Shown: one piece after another, positions 10,738 through 21,875 of the stretch
Numbering within the stretch: position 1 is the stretch's first letter
How the letters are laid out: each line of letters opens with the position of its first letter
Assembly (NCBI GenBank): GCA_030847615.1
Contig: JAUMIR010000002.1
Span: 286,482,028 to 286,546,027 of the forward strand
Source: Gambelia wislizenii
Taxonomy: Eukaryota > Chordata > Lepidosauria > Squamata > Crotaphytidae
Length of the DNA: 64,000 bases
Direction of reading: 5' to 3'
Position numbers and translations under genes: made by a program
Notes under the pieces: model-generated
What the model saw: the letters and a program-made list of their open reading frames with translations, nothing else
What the model was told of the DNA's origin: nothing
Databases searched by the model: none

Positions 10738-11126
10738 CAGTGACTCTTAATCTTTTCTTTACCAGAGACCCCCTTTAAATATCTTTTGTTGCTGCAGACC
10801 CCCAAGACTTAACTCAAGATTTAAAACCCTAATAATAATACCTGATAATAATGGTAATACAATTACACCATCTATTATTAAACCTTCCCTCAGAGGCACT
10901 GGAGAGGAGGGAAGACTTTTCTTCTGCTTCTTCCTGCAAGTTTGGGGATGGAGCGGATTGAATGTCAATGTGCAAGCCAAGCCAGCCAGCCTTGCCTTGC
11001 CACCTGTCAAGTGACCACTACACTGCAGGCAGGAGGTGGGCTGAGCAGCCTTCAAGCCTTTGCAGATCCCCTATGAGGACATTGCGGCCCCCTGGGGGTC
11101 CCCAAACCACAGGTTAAGAACCATTG
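10738..11126 (-). mobile_element. hAT (Charlie-like) non-autonomous element with 8-bp duplication
   Basis: Ends CAGTGACTCTTAATC and (other strand) CAATGGTTCTTAACCTGTGG, flanked on both sides by the 8-bp duplication CTCTAGGG (10730-10737 and 11127-11134). This is diagnostic of hAT. No transposase frame. A related inverted copy lies at 12382-12735. Confidence 0.92.
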
Positions 11127-12381
11127 CTCTAGGGAGACAATGGTGGATCCTTCTAGATGTCTACAGCTGCTCTCAGCCTCAGCCAGCATGGACAATGGTC
11201 AAGGATTATGGGAGCTGGGGTAGCACACACATCTGGAAACAGCCATGTTTGGGATGGATGATAGACCAGAGGCAGGAACCATGCAGCCCTCCAGATGTTG
11301 TTGGGACTGTGTGCCTAGAATTTTTTCACCATTTGGCTGTGTTGGCTAGGGCCTATGGGAGTTGAAGTTAATGTCCCTGAGTCCTTAGTTAATCTGCTTT
11401 CACAGCATTGTGCCAATATCAGGAAATAATAGGAGACATCTGTATATCCTGTTTCTATCAGAAGGAAGCAGCCAGCAAAACTCCAAGGAAACAGCCTAGG
11501 CAGTATGATCTACTCTACAGTACTTAGAAAGTTTTCTGCTGTTTCAGCCAGACCAGGAGTCTGCAGATGGGCAGTTCCGAATGTATGATGAACTGAACTG
11601 GAACTAAAGGGCAGTCAGGGAGCAAGCTTGACTCACCAGCGTAGGGGTACAAAATCTGGCTAGCTACAAGAGACTGTTAAAAAATGAATTTGACATTCAT
11701 GCCCAAACTTTTTTGTTTTAAAAAAATTAAAATTGTTTACATTCAAAAGGGATCTCAGTTACATACAATAGTGTTCCAGTATAACAAAAGCAGGAAAACA
11801 AAAGTTGTAAATTTTTATAAAGCTGACCAAATGTAAATTTCTATAAATTTCTACAAATGGTCAGCTTTAAATTTCTATAAAGCTGACCATTTGTAAATTT
11901 CATCTATACTTCATTTGTTCAAATGTTGCAAGTGTTGTTAGATCATCTATCCATTGGATCACAGGTGGCAAAAAAATTATCTTCCCAGTAACAAAGTATC
12001 AATCTTTTAGCCGTCAAAAGGGTGTGAAAAACCCACTTCCACTGGCCATTTGTTAATTTCCAAGAAACAGGTAAATAATTTAAGAAACCATGCACATCCC
12101 TGAATATCAAGGAACCTTCCAAAACCAATTTACTTGTGTGATTACAGTACTTCCAAAATGTAGCTACTATGGGACAACTCGAAAGCCTATGCATTAAGGC
12201 AGCATTAGCAGTATTACATCTCCAACAATTTGCTGATTTATTTCTTGAATAGATGTTGTGATGAGCAATATACCTGAAAGAGCAATTTCTGCTGTAGTCA
12301 GAGATGTATTGCCATACTAGTTATAGATGTTAAGACCGATGGCCAATGATTTGTCAGAATGGATATTCCAATTCTCTTTTC
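11127..12381. other. Intergenic, AT-rich; small repeats only
   Basis: No gene was recognised. About 11260-11375 resembles the old 'GCAGCCCTCCAGATGTTGTT' inverted-repeat family seen again at 34-35.6 kb. About 11812-11902 is a small mirrored array of AAATTTCTATAAAGCTGACC units. The rest appears unique. Confidence 0.45.
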
Positions 12382-12735
12382 CGGTGGTTCTTAACCTGTG
12401 GCCTCTGGACCCTCAAGGGTCTGTGATGTCCTCATAGGGAGTCCATGAAGGCCTGAAGGCTGCTTGGCCCACCTCCTCCCTGCATGGAGTGGCCACATGA
12501 CAGGAGCCAAGGCAAAGGCTGACTGGCTGGCTTGGCCTGCGCATTGCCATTCAATCTGCTCCAGCCACAAACTTGCAGGAAGAAGCCAAAGAAAAGTCTT
12601 CCCTCCATCATCAGGTATTATTATGATTATGATTATTAGAGGTTTAAGTCTTCAGTTAAGTCTGGGGGGGGGGAACCACACAACAAAAGATATTTAAAGG
12701 CAGTCCTTGATAAAGTAAAAGTTAAGAGCCACAGC
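12382..12735 (+). mobile_element. hAT (Charlie-like) element, inverted relative of 10738-11126
   Basis: Left end CGGTGGTTCTTAACCTGTGG; the interior follows the 10.7-kb copy in opposite orientation (CCACCTCCTCCCTGCATGGA, AACTTGCAGGAAGAAGCCAA, AAAGATATTTAAAGGCAGTC) and ends AAGTTAAGAGCCACAG. Its flanking duplication is no longer clear. Confidence 0.82.
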
Positions 12736-12944
12736 TATTCCATTCTTACTTGTAAATGTCACATGTCATATTTATTTACAGATACAGAAATTTATACATA
12801 TAAATTGTTGGTTTGGATACTTGGTTGGCTTCAATTAATGTCTCTAATATTAAGGGAACTTGGATACACTTAAAGCTGCAAGGTCAGGGTCAAATCTGGA
12901 TTGTAACAAATGTTTCAGTTGTAAATATTGCCATTTATCTGATA

Positions 12945-13434
12945 TAGTAGCACCCCCGTATCCGCTGATTCACCATCCCCTGATTCAGTTATCCACAGTT
13001 GGTGAAAGCAGGTGGGGTGGACGGGGAGGGAGGGGAGGAGGATTGGTCTCACCTCCCTTTTCCCTTCGTCCCCCAGATGGCTCCCGTGGTGGCAACAGAG
13101 ACAGGGAGGGTGAAGAGAGGGGAGGAGAGGTCTTGCTTCTCTTTCCCTTCTCCCCCCAGATGGCCCCCATGGTGGTAATGGCAACGGGGAGGGCGAAGGG
13201 AAGGGAGGAGAGGTCTTGCTTCCCTTCTTCCTTCGCCTGGTGGGATGGCTCCGGTGGCAGCAATGGCAACAGGGGGGCAAAGGCAGGGAGGAGAGGTCTC
13301 GCTTCCTTTCTCCCTTTGCCCCCAGATGACTCCGGTGGTGGCAATGGCAACAGGGGCACATTCACTATTATCTGCATAATTCATTACCTGCAGGGGCCCC
13401 TGGAACCAATCCCCCACAGATACGGGGGTCCTAC
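12945..13434. mobile_element. Tigger-like element carrying an internal minisatellite
   Basis: Ends TAGTAGCACCCCCGTATCC and (other strand) CAGTAGGACCCCCGTATCTG, with TA on both sides (12943-12944, 13435-13436). Between the ends (about 13020-13360) are four imperfect units of 80-100 bp with CCAGATGGCTCC, GTGGTGGCAA and GGGAGGAGAGGTCT. Lack of stops in this purine-rich array creates long open frames on both strands that are not genes. Confidence 0.8.
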
Positions 13435-14084
13435 TGTAGTTTAAACTGCTCTTGTAACATTGAAAAAGGCAAAAGCTCATCATTAACGCCAAGTATCCAA
13501 TTTAAGGTAATAACACACCTTCCATAAAAATGATTCCGTACCAATTTTCAAATCTGGATTCCCTCATAAAGTCAATTTAGCATGGGAGTATGGGTCAAAT
13601 TGCAATTGATGAGACAATATTTGCCACATGGTTCTGACTACTGAAACTGTTGGCAAAACACTACTGTTTTTAATAAAAATTAGAACCAAGTACAGTCCAT
13701 AACATGTCCAAACTTAATCTAAATCCTGATTAGTCTATGGGCCAAAAGAGGTGGCCAGTACCATCTTGAATTATTAGATGAGCTAACTTTCTTTTAATAT
13801 CACCCTAATCACCATCACCCTAATAAAATTATTAGCCTTGCCAAGCATCAATAATGCATAGCTTCCACTAAAAATTGTAAAGGACAGTGGGGGGAATAGG
13901 CAAAATACATAATACTTAATTCAGGAGCTATTTTCTCCACAGCCAGGGCTCAGACAGACCAGAAAAGATCTATGACGCAGCAAAATTGGTGCATGTGCCT
14001 CTGTGTGGGTTATCACTGAGAAGATGCAGAACACTTAGTATGAAATCTCAGTCATGTGGCAGTGCTGATTCTATAGATTTTGCT
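13435..14084. other. Intergenic, no recognised feature
   Basis: AT-rich sequence with stops in all frames; nothing recognised. Confidence 0.4.
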
Positions 14085-14600
14085 TCTGGATAAAATTGTT
14101 ATCAGGTTTCCTGATTGTTTGGCACTGTGTAACCATGTTTCGTTCCTTTAGCGAGTTTTGAAGCTAGATTGTAGCTTTACTGGGGCCACTAAAATATTAC
14201 AACAGTGGTGCACAAGTGGTATGAAAATGTCAGGAAATGACATGGATGTGGCCACAAGATGGAGCTGTAAGCTTAGTAATGAAAGTAGTTACGCTCCAGT
14301 GGCAGGTGTGTGTGTGAGTCAGCACTTGAGAGTATGCACATCTGAGATGCCTGATGTAACAGGCATTGTTTAACTACCTATAAAAAGGAGATGGGAATTA
14401 TCTCCAGTGTAGGATTGTTGTGGATGGTGGTTGGCGAAGCAGTTTGTTGGTTTGAGAGAGATTTATGAGTATTAGAGATGGCTGTCCTATACTCTGTATG
14501 TATATATTGTAAATATACTGCAAACAAAGATTAAAGCCCTCAAGTTGAGTGAAGGCTGGCCTTGTTGCTGTCTTTATATGGCAAGCCAGAGCTCAAGGCA
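14085..14600 (+). mobile_element. Possible solo LTR (tentative)
   Basis: The stretch has the layout of an LTR: a TATA box (TATAAAAAGG, 14379-14388), then about 140 bp later an ATTAAA polyadenylation-like signal (14531-14536) in AAAGATTAAAGCCCTCAAG. No second LTR, primer-binding site, polypurine tract or internal coding frame is visible and the ends are not fixed. It could equally be unrelated unique DNA. Confidence 0.3.
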
Positions 14601-15149
14601 GTGTGTTGGGGTGAAGGAATTTTTCCTTCTCAGCCTGAAGTCTTTTGCAGAAGTCTCTCCAGAAAACCTTCTCCTTGGCATCCTGTCGACGTGGAACAAC
14701 TCTGCAGGTGGTTGTGGTGGACACAGCTCGTCTTTCTACACCCCAACAGAAAATACCTAATCATCACAATGGTACAAACACAGAGGATCTGAAACAAATC
14801 CAGATGCAAAAATTTGTGAATATGGTGGTTGGTTTCATGATCCATCTTAGGGATTGAACTAGGTACTTTCCCTCCCTTCCCTAACCTGTGACTCAAAATT
14901 TGCCATGTTAACTCTCAGAAAATGAGTGGTTTTCACTGAATAAGATGAAAGGGGAGGTGCTTTATTGGCTTAAAAAGAACACATGTTGTACTCCAGTGCA
15001 AGCAGAAGGTGACAAAACAACTTGACAAATGCAGTGTTTCTTGGTGTGAATAAAAATGAGAGAATTGGCAATTAAAGAAAACTGGATTCCATAATGGTAG
15101 ACCAGGAACAGAATCAATGGAGTCAAATTATAATGGAATCAAATTACAA
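14601..15149. other. Intergenic, no recognised feature
   Basis: Nothing recognised; the short open frames have no known domain. Confidence 0.4.
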
Positions 15150-15360
15150 GAAAGGAGACATTAGGAAGAATGTCCTGATAGTTAGAGCGGTTCAATAGTG
15201 GAATAGACTCCCTTGGAAGATGGTGGGTTCACCTTCATTGGAGGATTTTGAATAGAGGTTGGATGCCTACCTCTAAAATCTACTGAGTGGTAGATTCCTG
15301 CACGAGCAAGGTATTGGACTAGATGGCCATGGGGGTACCGTCCCACCCTACGATTCTGTG
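15150..15360 (+). mobile_element. Old CR1 3' end, diverged
   Basis: GACATTAGGAAGAATGTCCT, GAGCGGTTCAATAGTGGAAT, TTGGACTAGATGGCC and ACGATTCTGTGA follow the CR1 3' plan with many substitutions. It belongs to an older subfamily than the copies at 33, 43 and 60 kb. Confidence 0.75.
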
Positions 15361-15779
15361 AGCTATTATTATGTACAATATCTCTATGATACTCACCTTC
15401 ACAATACCAGAAAAGGTGACATGCAAAATAAATAAATATTTTAAAAACTGATTATAAAAGGTAGCATCATTATCTCCTCCAGGGACAAGTGCAAATAAAT
15501 CTTCATTGGCTTGGTTTTCACAGTGTTGTGTGGCATATTGCTGTATACATCCACCGCCAACTGGCAATGGTTTGGTAGGGTTTCTGCAGAGCTTGGAGAG
15601 GATATACTTTTGGACTACGTGTATCAGAATACTGCAGGCAGTTCAGCTTGTGGTCATGCCAGCTGTGGGAGTCTGGGAGGTGAAGTCCAAAAAAAGGTAT
15701 CTTTTCAATTCTAGGGTTTTCAGACAGGGGTGTGTGCCAAGCCAAAGCATGTGCTCTTGCCCTTGTATTTGTATCAACA

Positions 15780-16720
15780 ATGAGCATGTCTATAGATTTT
15801 CCTCGTTTTTTTTCCCGGGTTGTGAGGCTGTGTTCTGGAAGAGTTTACTTATGACGTTTCACCTGTATCTGTGGCTGGCATCTTCAGAGAATGGTTAGGT
15901 AGGAGTGTGTGTAGAGTTTATATACCGTGAATCCCTGTTGGGGAGGATATCAGGACCAGTTTAAGGAATTTTTGGAGGCCCTGCAATGCTTTATTTTGGG
16001 AGCCCCATATGTTTATCTCAGGTCAATGTAACCTAACTCAACCTAAGCTATTCATAGTACAGGACATTCAGATTATTACTAATAATGTTTTTGCAGGAGG
16101 AGGGTTACTACAGCCCCCTCCACAATGATGGGGCCTCCTGCAGATGCTGACGCTGCTGGTGCCTTAAACTGGCCCTGGAGATATGTAAATGTGTGTATTT
16201 GAATGGTTAGTTTCTGAGTGTAGAAATGCAAGGATGATTAGTGTCTGTTTGGCTAATGGTTGGTTGATGGGCCATTATCTGTTGGAAATCCCCCTGTCCC
16301 TGGGTGGAATTCCTTTGTAAGTGTTGAGTTTTGATTCTATTGTTTTTCAAAACTGGAAGCCAGATTTTGTTTACTTGTAGGGTTTCTTCTTTCCTGTTGA
16401 AGTTGTCCAGGTGTTTGTGGATTTCAATAGCTTCTCTGTGCATTCTGACATGATAGTTGTTGGCCTGATCCAGAATTTCTGTGTTTATAAATAACATTTT
16501 GTGTCCAGGTTGGTTTATAACATGTTCTGCTACTGCTGATTTTTCTGGTTGGCCCAGCCTGCAGTGTCTCTCATGTTCCTTGATTTGTGTTTGCACACTG
16601 CGTTTAGTGGTCCCTATGTAAACTTGTCCATGGCTGCATGATATGCGGTAAACTCCTGCAGCTGTGAGAGGGTCTCTTTTGTCACAGCCCGGAAAAAAAA
16701 CCCAAGGAAAATCTATGGAT
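15780..16720 (-). mobile_element. Penelope-like element: GIY-YIG endonuclease end and 3' UTR
   Basis: On the minus strand, from about 16676, the frame reads GVYRISCSHGQVYIGTTKRS (GIY-YIG nuclease start) and continues as HERHCRLGQPEKSAVAEH and REAIEIHKHLDNFNRKEETL down to 16207. The 3' region has the typical GAAGATGCCAGCCACAGATA and GGTGAAACGTCAT (15840-15890). The reverse-transcriptase part is missing. A related AAAATCTAT and GCCAGCTGTGAAAGCCTTCG piece at 16706-16745 lies beyond the frame in the other orientation, a partial terminal repeat of the kind Penelope copies often carry. A hAT element (15951-16172) sits in the 3' UTR. Confidence 0.82.
15951..16172. mobile_element. hAT-like element inside the Penelope 3' UTR
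   Basis: Ends CAGGACCAGTTTAAGG and (other strand) CAGGGCCAGTTTAAGG; relatives of the 22.5-kb element. Flanks GAGGATAT and GAGATAT look like a decayed duplication. Penelope 3' sequence continues on both sides. Confidence 0.75.
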
Positions 16721-17529
16721 GCCAGCTGTGAAAGCCTTCGACCTCACAATAAGCATGTCCTTCACCCAAACCATTTCTTACCTCTCACATGCCCACTTAA
16801 CAGTCTTATTTTGGTCAAGCAAATTATATACTTGGAAATATTAAACATGCTTGAGTAGTTTGAGGCACACATTTAGAAATGATGAAAAAATAGATGCTGT
16901 TCAGCCAGTCCCTCTTCTTGGAAGTGAAGACCTTAACATGATTAGCAGCACTGGTTCAATCCAAGTCCCTATATAGGCAGTTTCTTTATTTTTGCTTTCA
17001 GGGATTACAGCAGTTCTGATCATGATGATTAGGAATAGGTTTTAAACTAAACCAGTATATGTTCAAGCTACAGTGTCTTGAATTTGTTGGAAGGGTGACC
17101 AGATTAAAAAATACTGGATTCCTGAGTCTTTAGTATTTGTAACAAAATTAGTATTGTGCAGCTTTTCTCTGCCTATATAGCAGGCTGCACTTCGCACCAA
17201 AACTCCCTCTACACTACAGTTGCATTTCATCATCTGATATCTTGGTTATATGTAAGCCTCAATGTCATGGCTGCAGTAGAACTATAAATAAACTCAGCAT
17301 TGGTGCTACATTGACTCATAAACAGAACAGGTATAGCAAAGAGGAGGTCAAATTCCTCTTCTTGGAAGTATGTAAGAATACAGTGGATTACTTTTCAGTC
17401 TGGTCACAGTCTATGTCTACACTGCTGGGAAAAAAATTAGCTTCCCATCACATTTTCCTGGTCTGCAGTGACCCTACTAATGCCACACACACCGTGCACA
17501 TCAAGGTGAGATCAGCATAACCAGCCTCA
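16721..17529. other. Intergenic, no recognised feature
   Basis: No gene or clear repeat seen. Confidence 0.4.
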
Positions 17530-18160
17530 TGTTTCCGCTGGTGAACTCACTTCTGTGCAAGGGGGCAGTCCATATCCCCATTCCCTCACATTATTTTTGG
17601 AGGAAGAGGAGGGGCCGTGTGCTCCCCCCTGCCCCATTGGCTCATTCAGTCACTCGCTCACACACTTGTGCAGAGATCCACATACATAAATTGAAGAAAA
17701 AATGTCGACACCAGGTTGATGGGGGGATCAGATGGGCACAAGAAGGAAAGAGGGAGTGGCCATGTGCTTACTGGCTCATTCACTTGCTTGCTCACACACT
17801 TGGGTGGGATGGGGGGGGGGAGATGGAGGGTATAGCCTGATCTACCCTTCACCATAGTTCTCATAGCTGGACTCAGCTGGGGAGACCCGCATACATACAC
17901 TGGGTGAAGAAGAAAAAAAGTTGACACAAGGCTGATGGGGAGGATCAGATGGGAAGGAAAAAAGGGAGAGCAGGCACGCATTGGCCATTTACTCACTCAC
18001 ACACTCATGCAGAGATCTGCATACATACACTGAAGTTAAAAAAAAAAATGGCAATACACCACGGTGGCCAGACCTAGTTAACCACCCACAAACCTGTCCC
18101 ACCTCCAATTAGCCCACCCCCTGATTCCTCCCAAAATCTACCCTGATCCTGACACACTTG
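17530..18160. repeat. Imperfect tandem repeat, units about 120-220 bp
   Basis: The motif 'gagatcYRCATACATACACTG-GAAG' followed by GTTGATGGGG and GATCAGATGGG recurs at about 17670, 17885 and 18010, with CTCACTCACACACTTG-type stretches between. Units differ in length and are interrupted by poly-G and poly-A runs. Confidence 0.6.
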
Positions 18161-18396
18161 TAAAAAAAAAACAAAAAAAACCAGCTTTTCCTAAAACTGA
18201 GGAGTAAAAAGTGATTTTTTTAAAAAACTGCATTATGTCATGTGTTCCAATAGAACTCAAAATGAAGTGTGTATGGGGTGTGTGTTTTTTGCCTATATAA
18301 ACAAGCCCTTAATCTTCTGATCATGAGAAGTGGAACTAGATTCAACTTTAATAGTAAGCCCCACTAATCTTAGGGATTTTTTTGCTAGTAAATGTG

Positions 18397-18600
18397 CTGC
18401 TTTGGAGAGGATCATAGCTCACTGATAAGATAAGTGCATTCTTTCAGTGCAAAAGGTCCCAGGTTCAGGCTCTGACATCCTCAGAGTGTGCTTAGAAAGC
18501 CCCCATTTCAGCCAGCAGTTTTCACTAAACTAGGTGTTTACTGAACTAGATCAATCATTGATCCAATTCAGCACAGGATAATTCTTTATATGTTCCAATG
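18397..18600 (+). mobile_element. tRNA-derived SINE, old
   Basis: ATCATAGCTCACTGATAAGA and GGTCCCAGGTTCAGGCTC resemble the A and B boxes of a tRNA-derived promoter. The body (ACTGAACTAGATCAATCATT, ATTCAGCACAGGATAATTCT, TATATGTTCC) matches a widespread reptile SINE type. Not a tRNA gene. Confidence 0.6.
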
Positions 18601-18940
18601 CTTACGATTATCTCTGCGGAGCCAGATTGGCATGAATTTGGTGGTACTTCCTCCTGCTTTAGTAGACATAAGCCTGTAGCCTTAGACCTTCAGAGAAGAA
18701 ATAAGAACAGTAGTGCTGTTCCATTGCTCAGACCAGAAAGGCTTGCATTACCTGGTTCTCAACTCTAAATAAGCTGCTTAGAGAACAGGCCTAGATCTGA
18801 AACATGCTGGATGATAACCACAGTTGACACAATCCACAAATACCTACGTTTGGATGTCACAGGGAACAGTGGTTGATTTAAAAATCAAAAGCAGCCTCCC
18901 TGAGATCCTCAGATATAGGGTGGGTTAAAAATATTTTAAT

Positions 18941-19832
18941 ACTGTCTGTACTCATGTGCAAGTCTAGAAATTTTAGCCAAAAAATTGACCCAAAAAACCT
19001 GTGTCAACTTGTCTATGGGACAATGTAAGTACTGTACCTTAACTCTTATCAAAAAAAAGGAACCATCCCCACTTCTGAGTAGAGTGGTGAAAGGTGACAG
19101 CTTAGTCTGTCCCAGGAGAACCTAAAAGAAGCACCGACCCCTCTCTACCTTTTCCATGGCACCACTTCTGGCTTTTTTGAATGCTTGAATGGGAAAATGG
19201 TGGCAGTAGTGGCTGTTTGGCACTTCCCCTCAAAGGAACATTGAGAGAGCAGAGGGGTTTGCTGCTTCTTTTAGGTTCTCTTGGGATGGACTAAGCTCTT
19301 GCCTTTTTGCCAGAGGGGAGGATGGTTCTTTTTTTTTTTTGATAACAGTACTGCAAGCTCGATTCCAGAGGGCTCCAAGGTTCGCTCAGCCTTCCATCCT
19401 TTCATAGGTCAGTAAAATGAGTACCTGGCTTGTGGGGGCAATTAGCTAACACATGCTGGAAATCACTTAATCTGATGTAGATGTGTAAATTGCTATAGCT
19501 TAAACAATTTGTAAGCTGCTCTGGGAGACTTTATGGCTGAAGAGCAGGGTATAAATACCTAAATAAATAAATAAACAAATAAGAGTTCATACTGTACCTT
19601 TTATCACAAAAGGAACCATCCCCTTCTATGAGTAGACTGGTCTCTTTGAATGCCTGGGCAGGAAAATGGTGGTGGCCGAGGCGGCTGGCCCCCTGAGGTG
19701 GTGTTGGCACTTTCCCATCTCCATGGAATGGCCCTCAACTTATCCATGGGTCATATCAAAATCCATAATTTTGGCCATAAAACCTGCCTTCGACTTACAC
19801 ATGAGGTTGACATATACATGAGTAGATACAGT
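18941..19832. mobile_element. Palindromic DNA element interrupted by a SINE
   Basis: Ends TACTGTCTGTACTCATGTGC and (other strand) CACTGTATCTACTCATGTAT are inverted copies. Further in, GGAACCATCCCCACTTCTGA and its mirror AGAGGGGAGGATGGTTC recur, so much of the element folds back. A SINE (about 19356-19585) lies in the right half. Confidence 0.68.
19356..19585 (+). mobile_element. SINE with (AAAT)n tail
   Basis: CAGCCTTCCATCCTTTCATA, GTCAGTAAAATGAGTACCTG, GGGGGCAATTAGCTAACACA and GCAGGGTATAAATACC followed by AAATAAATAAATAAAC are the hallmarks of a common squamate SINE type. Confidence 0.7.
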
Positions 19833-19944
19833 GGATAAATGGATGGATGGATAGCTCCATTCATTCTTCTTCCTGTAGGGCACAAAAGAAGGGAGAGGGG
19901 AAAAAGACAAATGGAACATTGTGCAGTTTCATTTATGTAGTATG

Positions 19945-20085
19945 GCAGTGGGCAAAGTGTGTTCCTCCTGATATTGTTGGACTGCAACTCACAACATCCC
20001 CAGTCACTGCTTATTTGCTGGCTACGACTCATAGGAGCTGCAGTCCAACAAGATCTGGAGGAGTGTATTTTGTCCACCCTGATGA
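19945..20085. mobile_element. Inverted-repeat MITE ('GGGCAAAGTGTG' family)
   Basis: GGGCAAAGTGTGTTCCTCCT and TTGGACTGCAACTCACAACA are mirrored by GAGCTGCAGTCCAACAAGAT and GAGTGTATTTTGTCCACCCT. Other copies lie at 34.1, 34.8 and 35.5 kb. Confidence 0.75.
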
Positions 20086-20165
20086 AGTAGGGGTGGTTTC
20101 TTTATCCAGTCCTTGCTATGCCCTGCTGGCCAGGAGTACAGTGCAGTGGGATTTTAAAAACCAAG

Positions 20166-21196
20166 GGGTCGATTACATGGCAAAATAAGTCCGTGAAGAA
20201 TTCACTAAGACTCCTAATGATTCCCACACATCACGCTACAAAGTCACCTCATTCAGATGGTGGGGGGGAGCTAAAAACCACAAAAGTAGCATAATACAGG
20301 GTTTCACAACTTTTCCCAACTTTTTTTAAAAGTTACGCAACTTAGCACACTGTGGATTGTGTGAACTACCATTTTGCAAAAGTCTGTGGGAACTACCAGC
20401 AATCTTCCAAAACAGTCACAGCAGAGCAGAGCCATGATTGGTTGGACTGACTGTGGAGAGGGCAGACTTTCAAGAGATGGACGAGCCTCAAACAAAAAGA
20501 TCCAGCCACTGTTGTTATACCAGTGCTATTCCCAATCGCCCAGCTGTCTGCCTCCTGGCTTGCTTGGCTGCTGCGGCTGAGGGATCCCCACTAATTACTG
20601 TTCCTCTGTGTGTGTATTGTGTGTGTGAGAGAGAGAGAAAAAGAGATTGAGTAGCGATCTGCTCTGCCGGCCGTTTTTCCCCTCACCCTGCAGTGATGGT
20701 GTTCATGTGTGTTTGTGTGTGTGAGTGTGTGAGAGAGAGAAGCAGTCTGCTCCACTGGCTAAGTGGGTGTGGGGAAAAGGGGCTGAGGGAAGCAGGCAAA
20801 GGAGGAGCCTGCCACTCCATTGCTTCTGCCAATTGGGTGATCATCCCCCAAGACCTGTCTTCTTTGCTGCCAGCTCTCCAGTAACAGGGGATGGCTCCTC
20901 GGTGGCTGAAAGGCTCCCTCCTTCCTCCCACCCTTCTCGCTTTGGGAAGAAGAGTGAGGGAAAGGTGCCAGCGCTTTCTCTCTCTCTCTCTTTCCCTCCT
21001 TCCCTCTCAGCTTCCCAGCATCTTCCCCCAGATGTGCTTGGGAGGCCACGCCCCACCTTTGTCTGTGTGAACTACAAAGCCAAAAACTAACCCGAACAAC
21101 CAATTTCACAGTAAATCATGTAAACTATGCGGCACTGGTGCAAAAATGCGCTAAAGCGCAAACTATCGCAATAAAAACTGCCATGTAACTGAGCCC
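20166..21196 (+). mobile_element. 1.03-kb non-autonomous DNA transposon ('B/D' family)
   Basis: Ends GGGTCGATTACATGGCA and (other strand) GGGCTCAGTTACATGGCA, flanked by CAAG on both sides (20162-20165, 21197-21200). Shares blocks with 23871-24900: GAACTACCAGCAATCTTCC near the left, and GGCCACGCCCC, GCACTGGTGCAAAAATGCGC and ATCGCAATAAAAACTGCC near the right. The middle is divergent and GT/GA-rich. No transposase frame. Confidence 0.82.
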
Positions 21197-21363
21197 CAAG
21201 TTCTTCTTGTAGAGTCAAGATAGACCCAGTAGTTTTGAAAAGGTTAAAAAGGGGTTCTTGTTTATGATCACAAAAGGGACCTAGTCACACTTTACAATTA
21301 ATACTCGCCCCATGACAAGAAAACATTCACCCTATAATGCCTATGGCATTGAAATATCACTTA

Positions 21364-21808
21364 GGAGGATCCACACTGCACAAATAATCCAGTTTGAAAC
21401 TGGATTGTTTGCCATGGCTCCTTCCTATTGAATCCTGGGATTTGTGATTTTACAAGGGCTGCTGCCACACTGCAGAAATAATGCAGTTTGACAATGCTTC
21501 AGCTATCAAGGCTCTGTCCTATAGAATCCAAGGATTTGTAGTTTGTTGTGGCACCAGAGCTCTCTGACAGAGAAGGATAAATAATCTCATAAAACTACAA
21601 ATCCCAGAATTCCATAGCATTGAGCCATGGCAGTTAAAGCAGTGTCAAACTGCATTATTTCTGCAGTGTGGCAACAGCCAACTTTAGCCTTCTCTGCCAA
21701 AGAATGCTGGTGCCTCACCAAACTGCAAACCCCAGGATTCCATAGGAAGGAGCCATGGCAAATAATCCAGTTTCAAACTGGATTATTTGTATAGTGTAGA
21801 TGCACCCC
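21364..21808. mobile_element. Two nested MITEs
   Basis: Outer element: CACAAATAATCCAGTTTGAA near the left end mirrors CAGTTTCAAACTGGATTATT near the right. Inner element, 21457-21679: ends GGCTGCTGCCACACTGC and (other strand) GGCTGTTGCCACACTGC, flanked by AAG and AAC (a probable 3-bp duplication with one change). Both share the internal core 'TCCTGGGATTTGTAGTTT' mirrored as 'AAACTACAAATCCCAGRA', so one relative inserted in another. Confidence 0.85.
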
Positions 21809-21875
21809 TATCTCTGGCTTTGCTTCGCAAATGAAGATTCAGGAAGGACTCATCCCGCACTTTCAATACTTACAC
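21809..21875 (-). mobile_element. Fragment of the zinc-finger LINE 3' region
   Basis: TCTCTGGCTTTGCTTCGCAA and GAAGATTCAGGAAGGACTCA repeat the 3' UTR junction of the LINE copies at 2.4 kb and 29.7 kb. Confidence 0.7.

Noticed and set aside
12860..13492. Overlapping frames of 130-194 codons on both strands
   Set aside because: Purine/pyrimidine-rich tandem array between Tigger ends; Gly/Arg and Pro/Ser repeats without a domain.
17529..17996. Short open frames at the GC-rich tandem repeat
   Set aside because: They follow the tandem units, with repeated peptide blocks and no domain.
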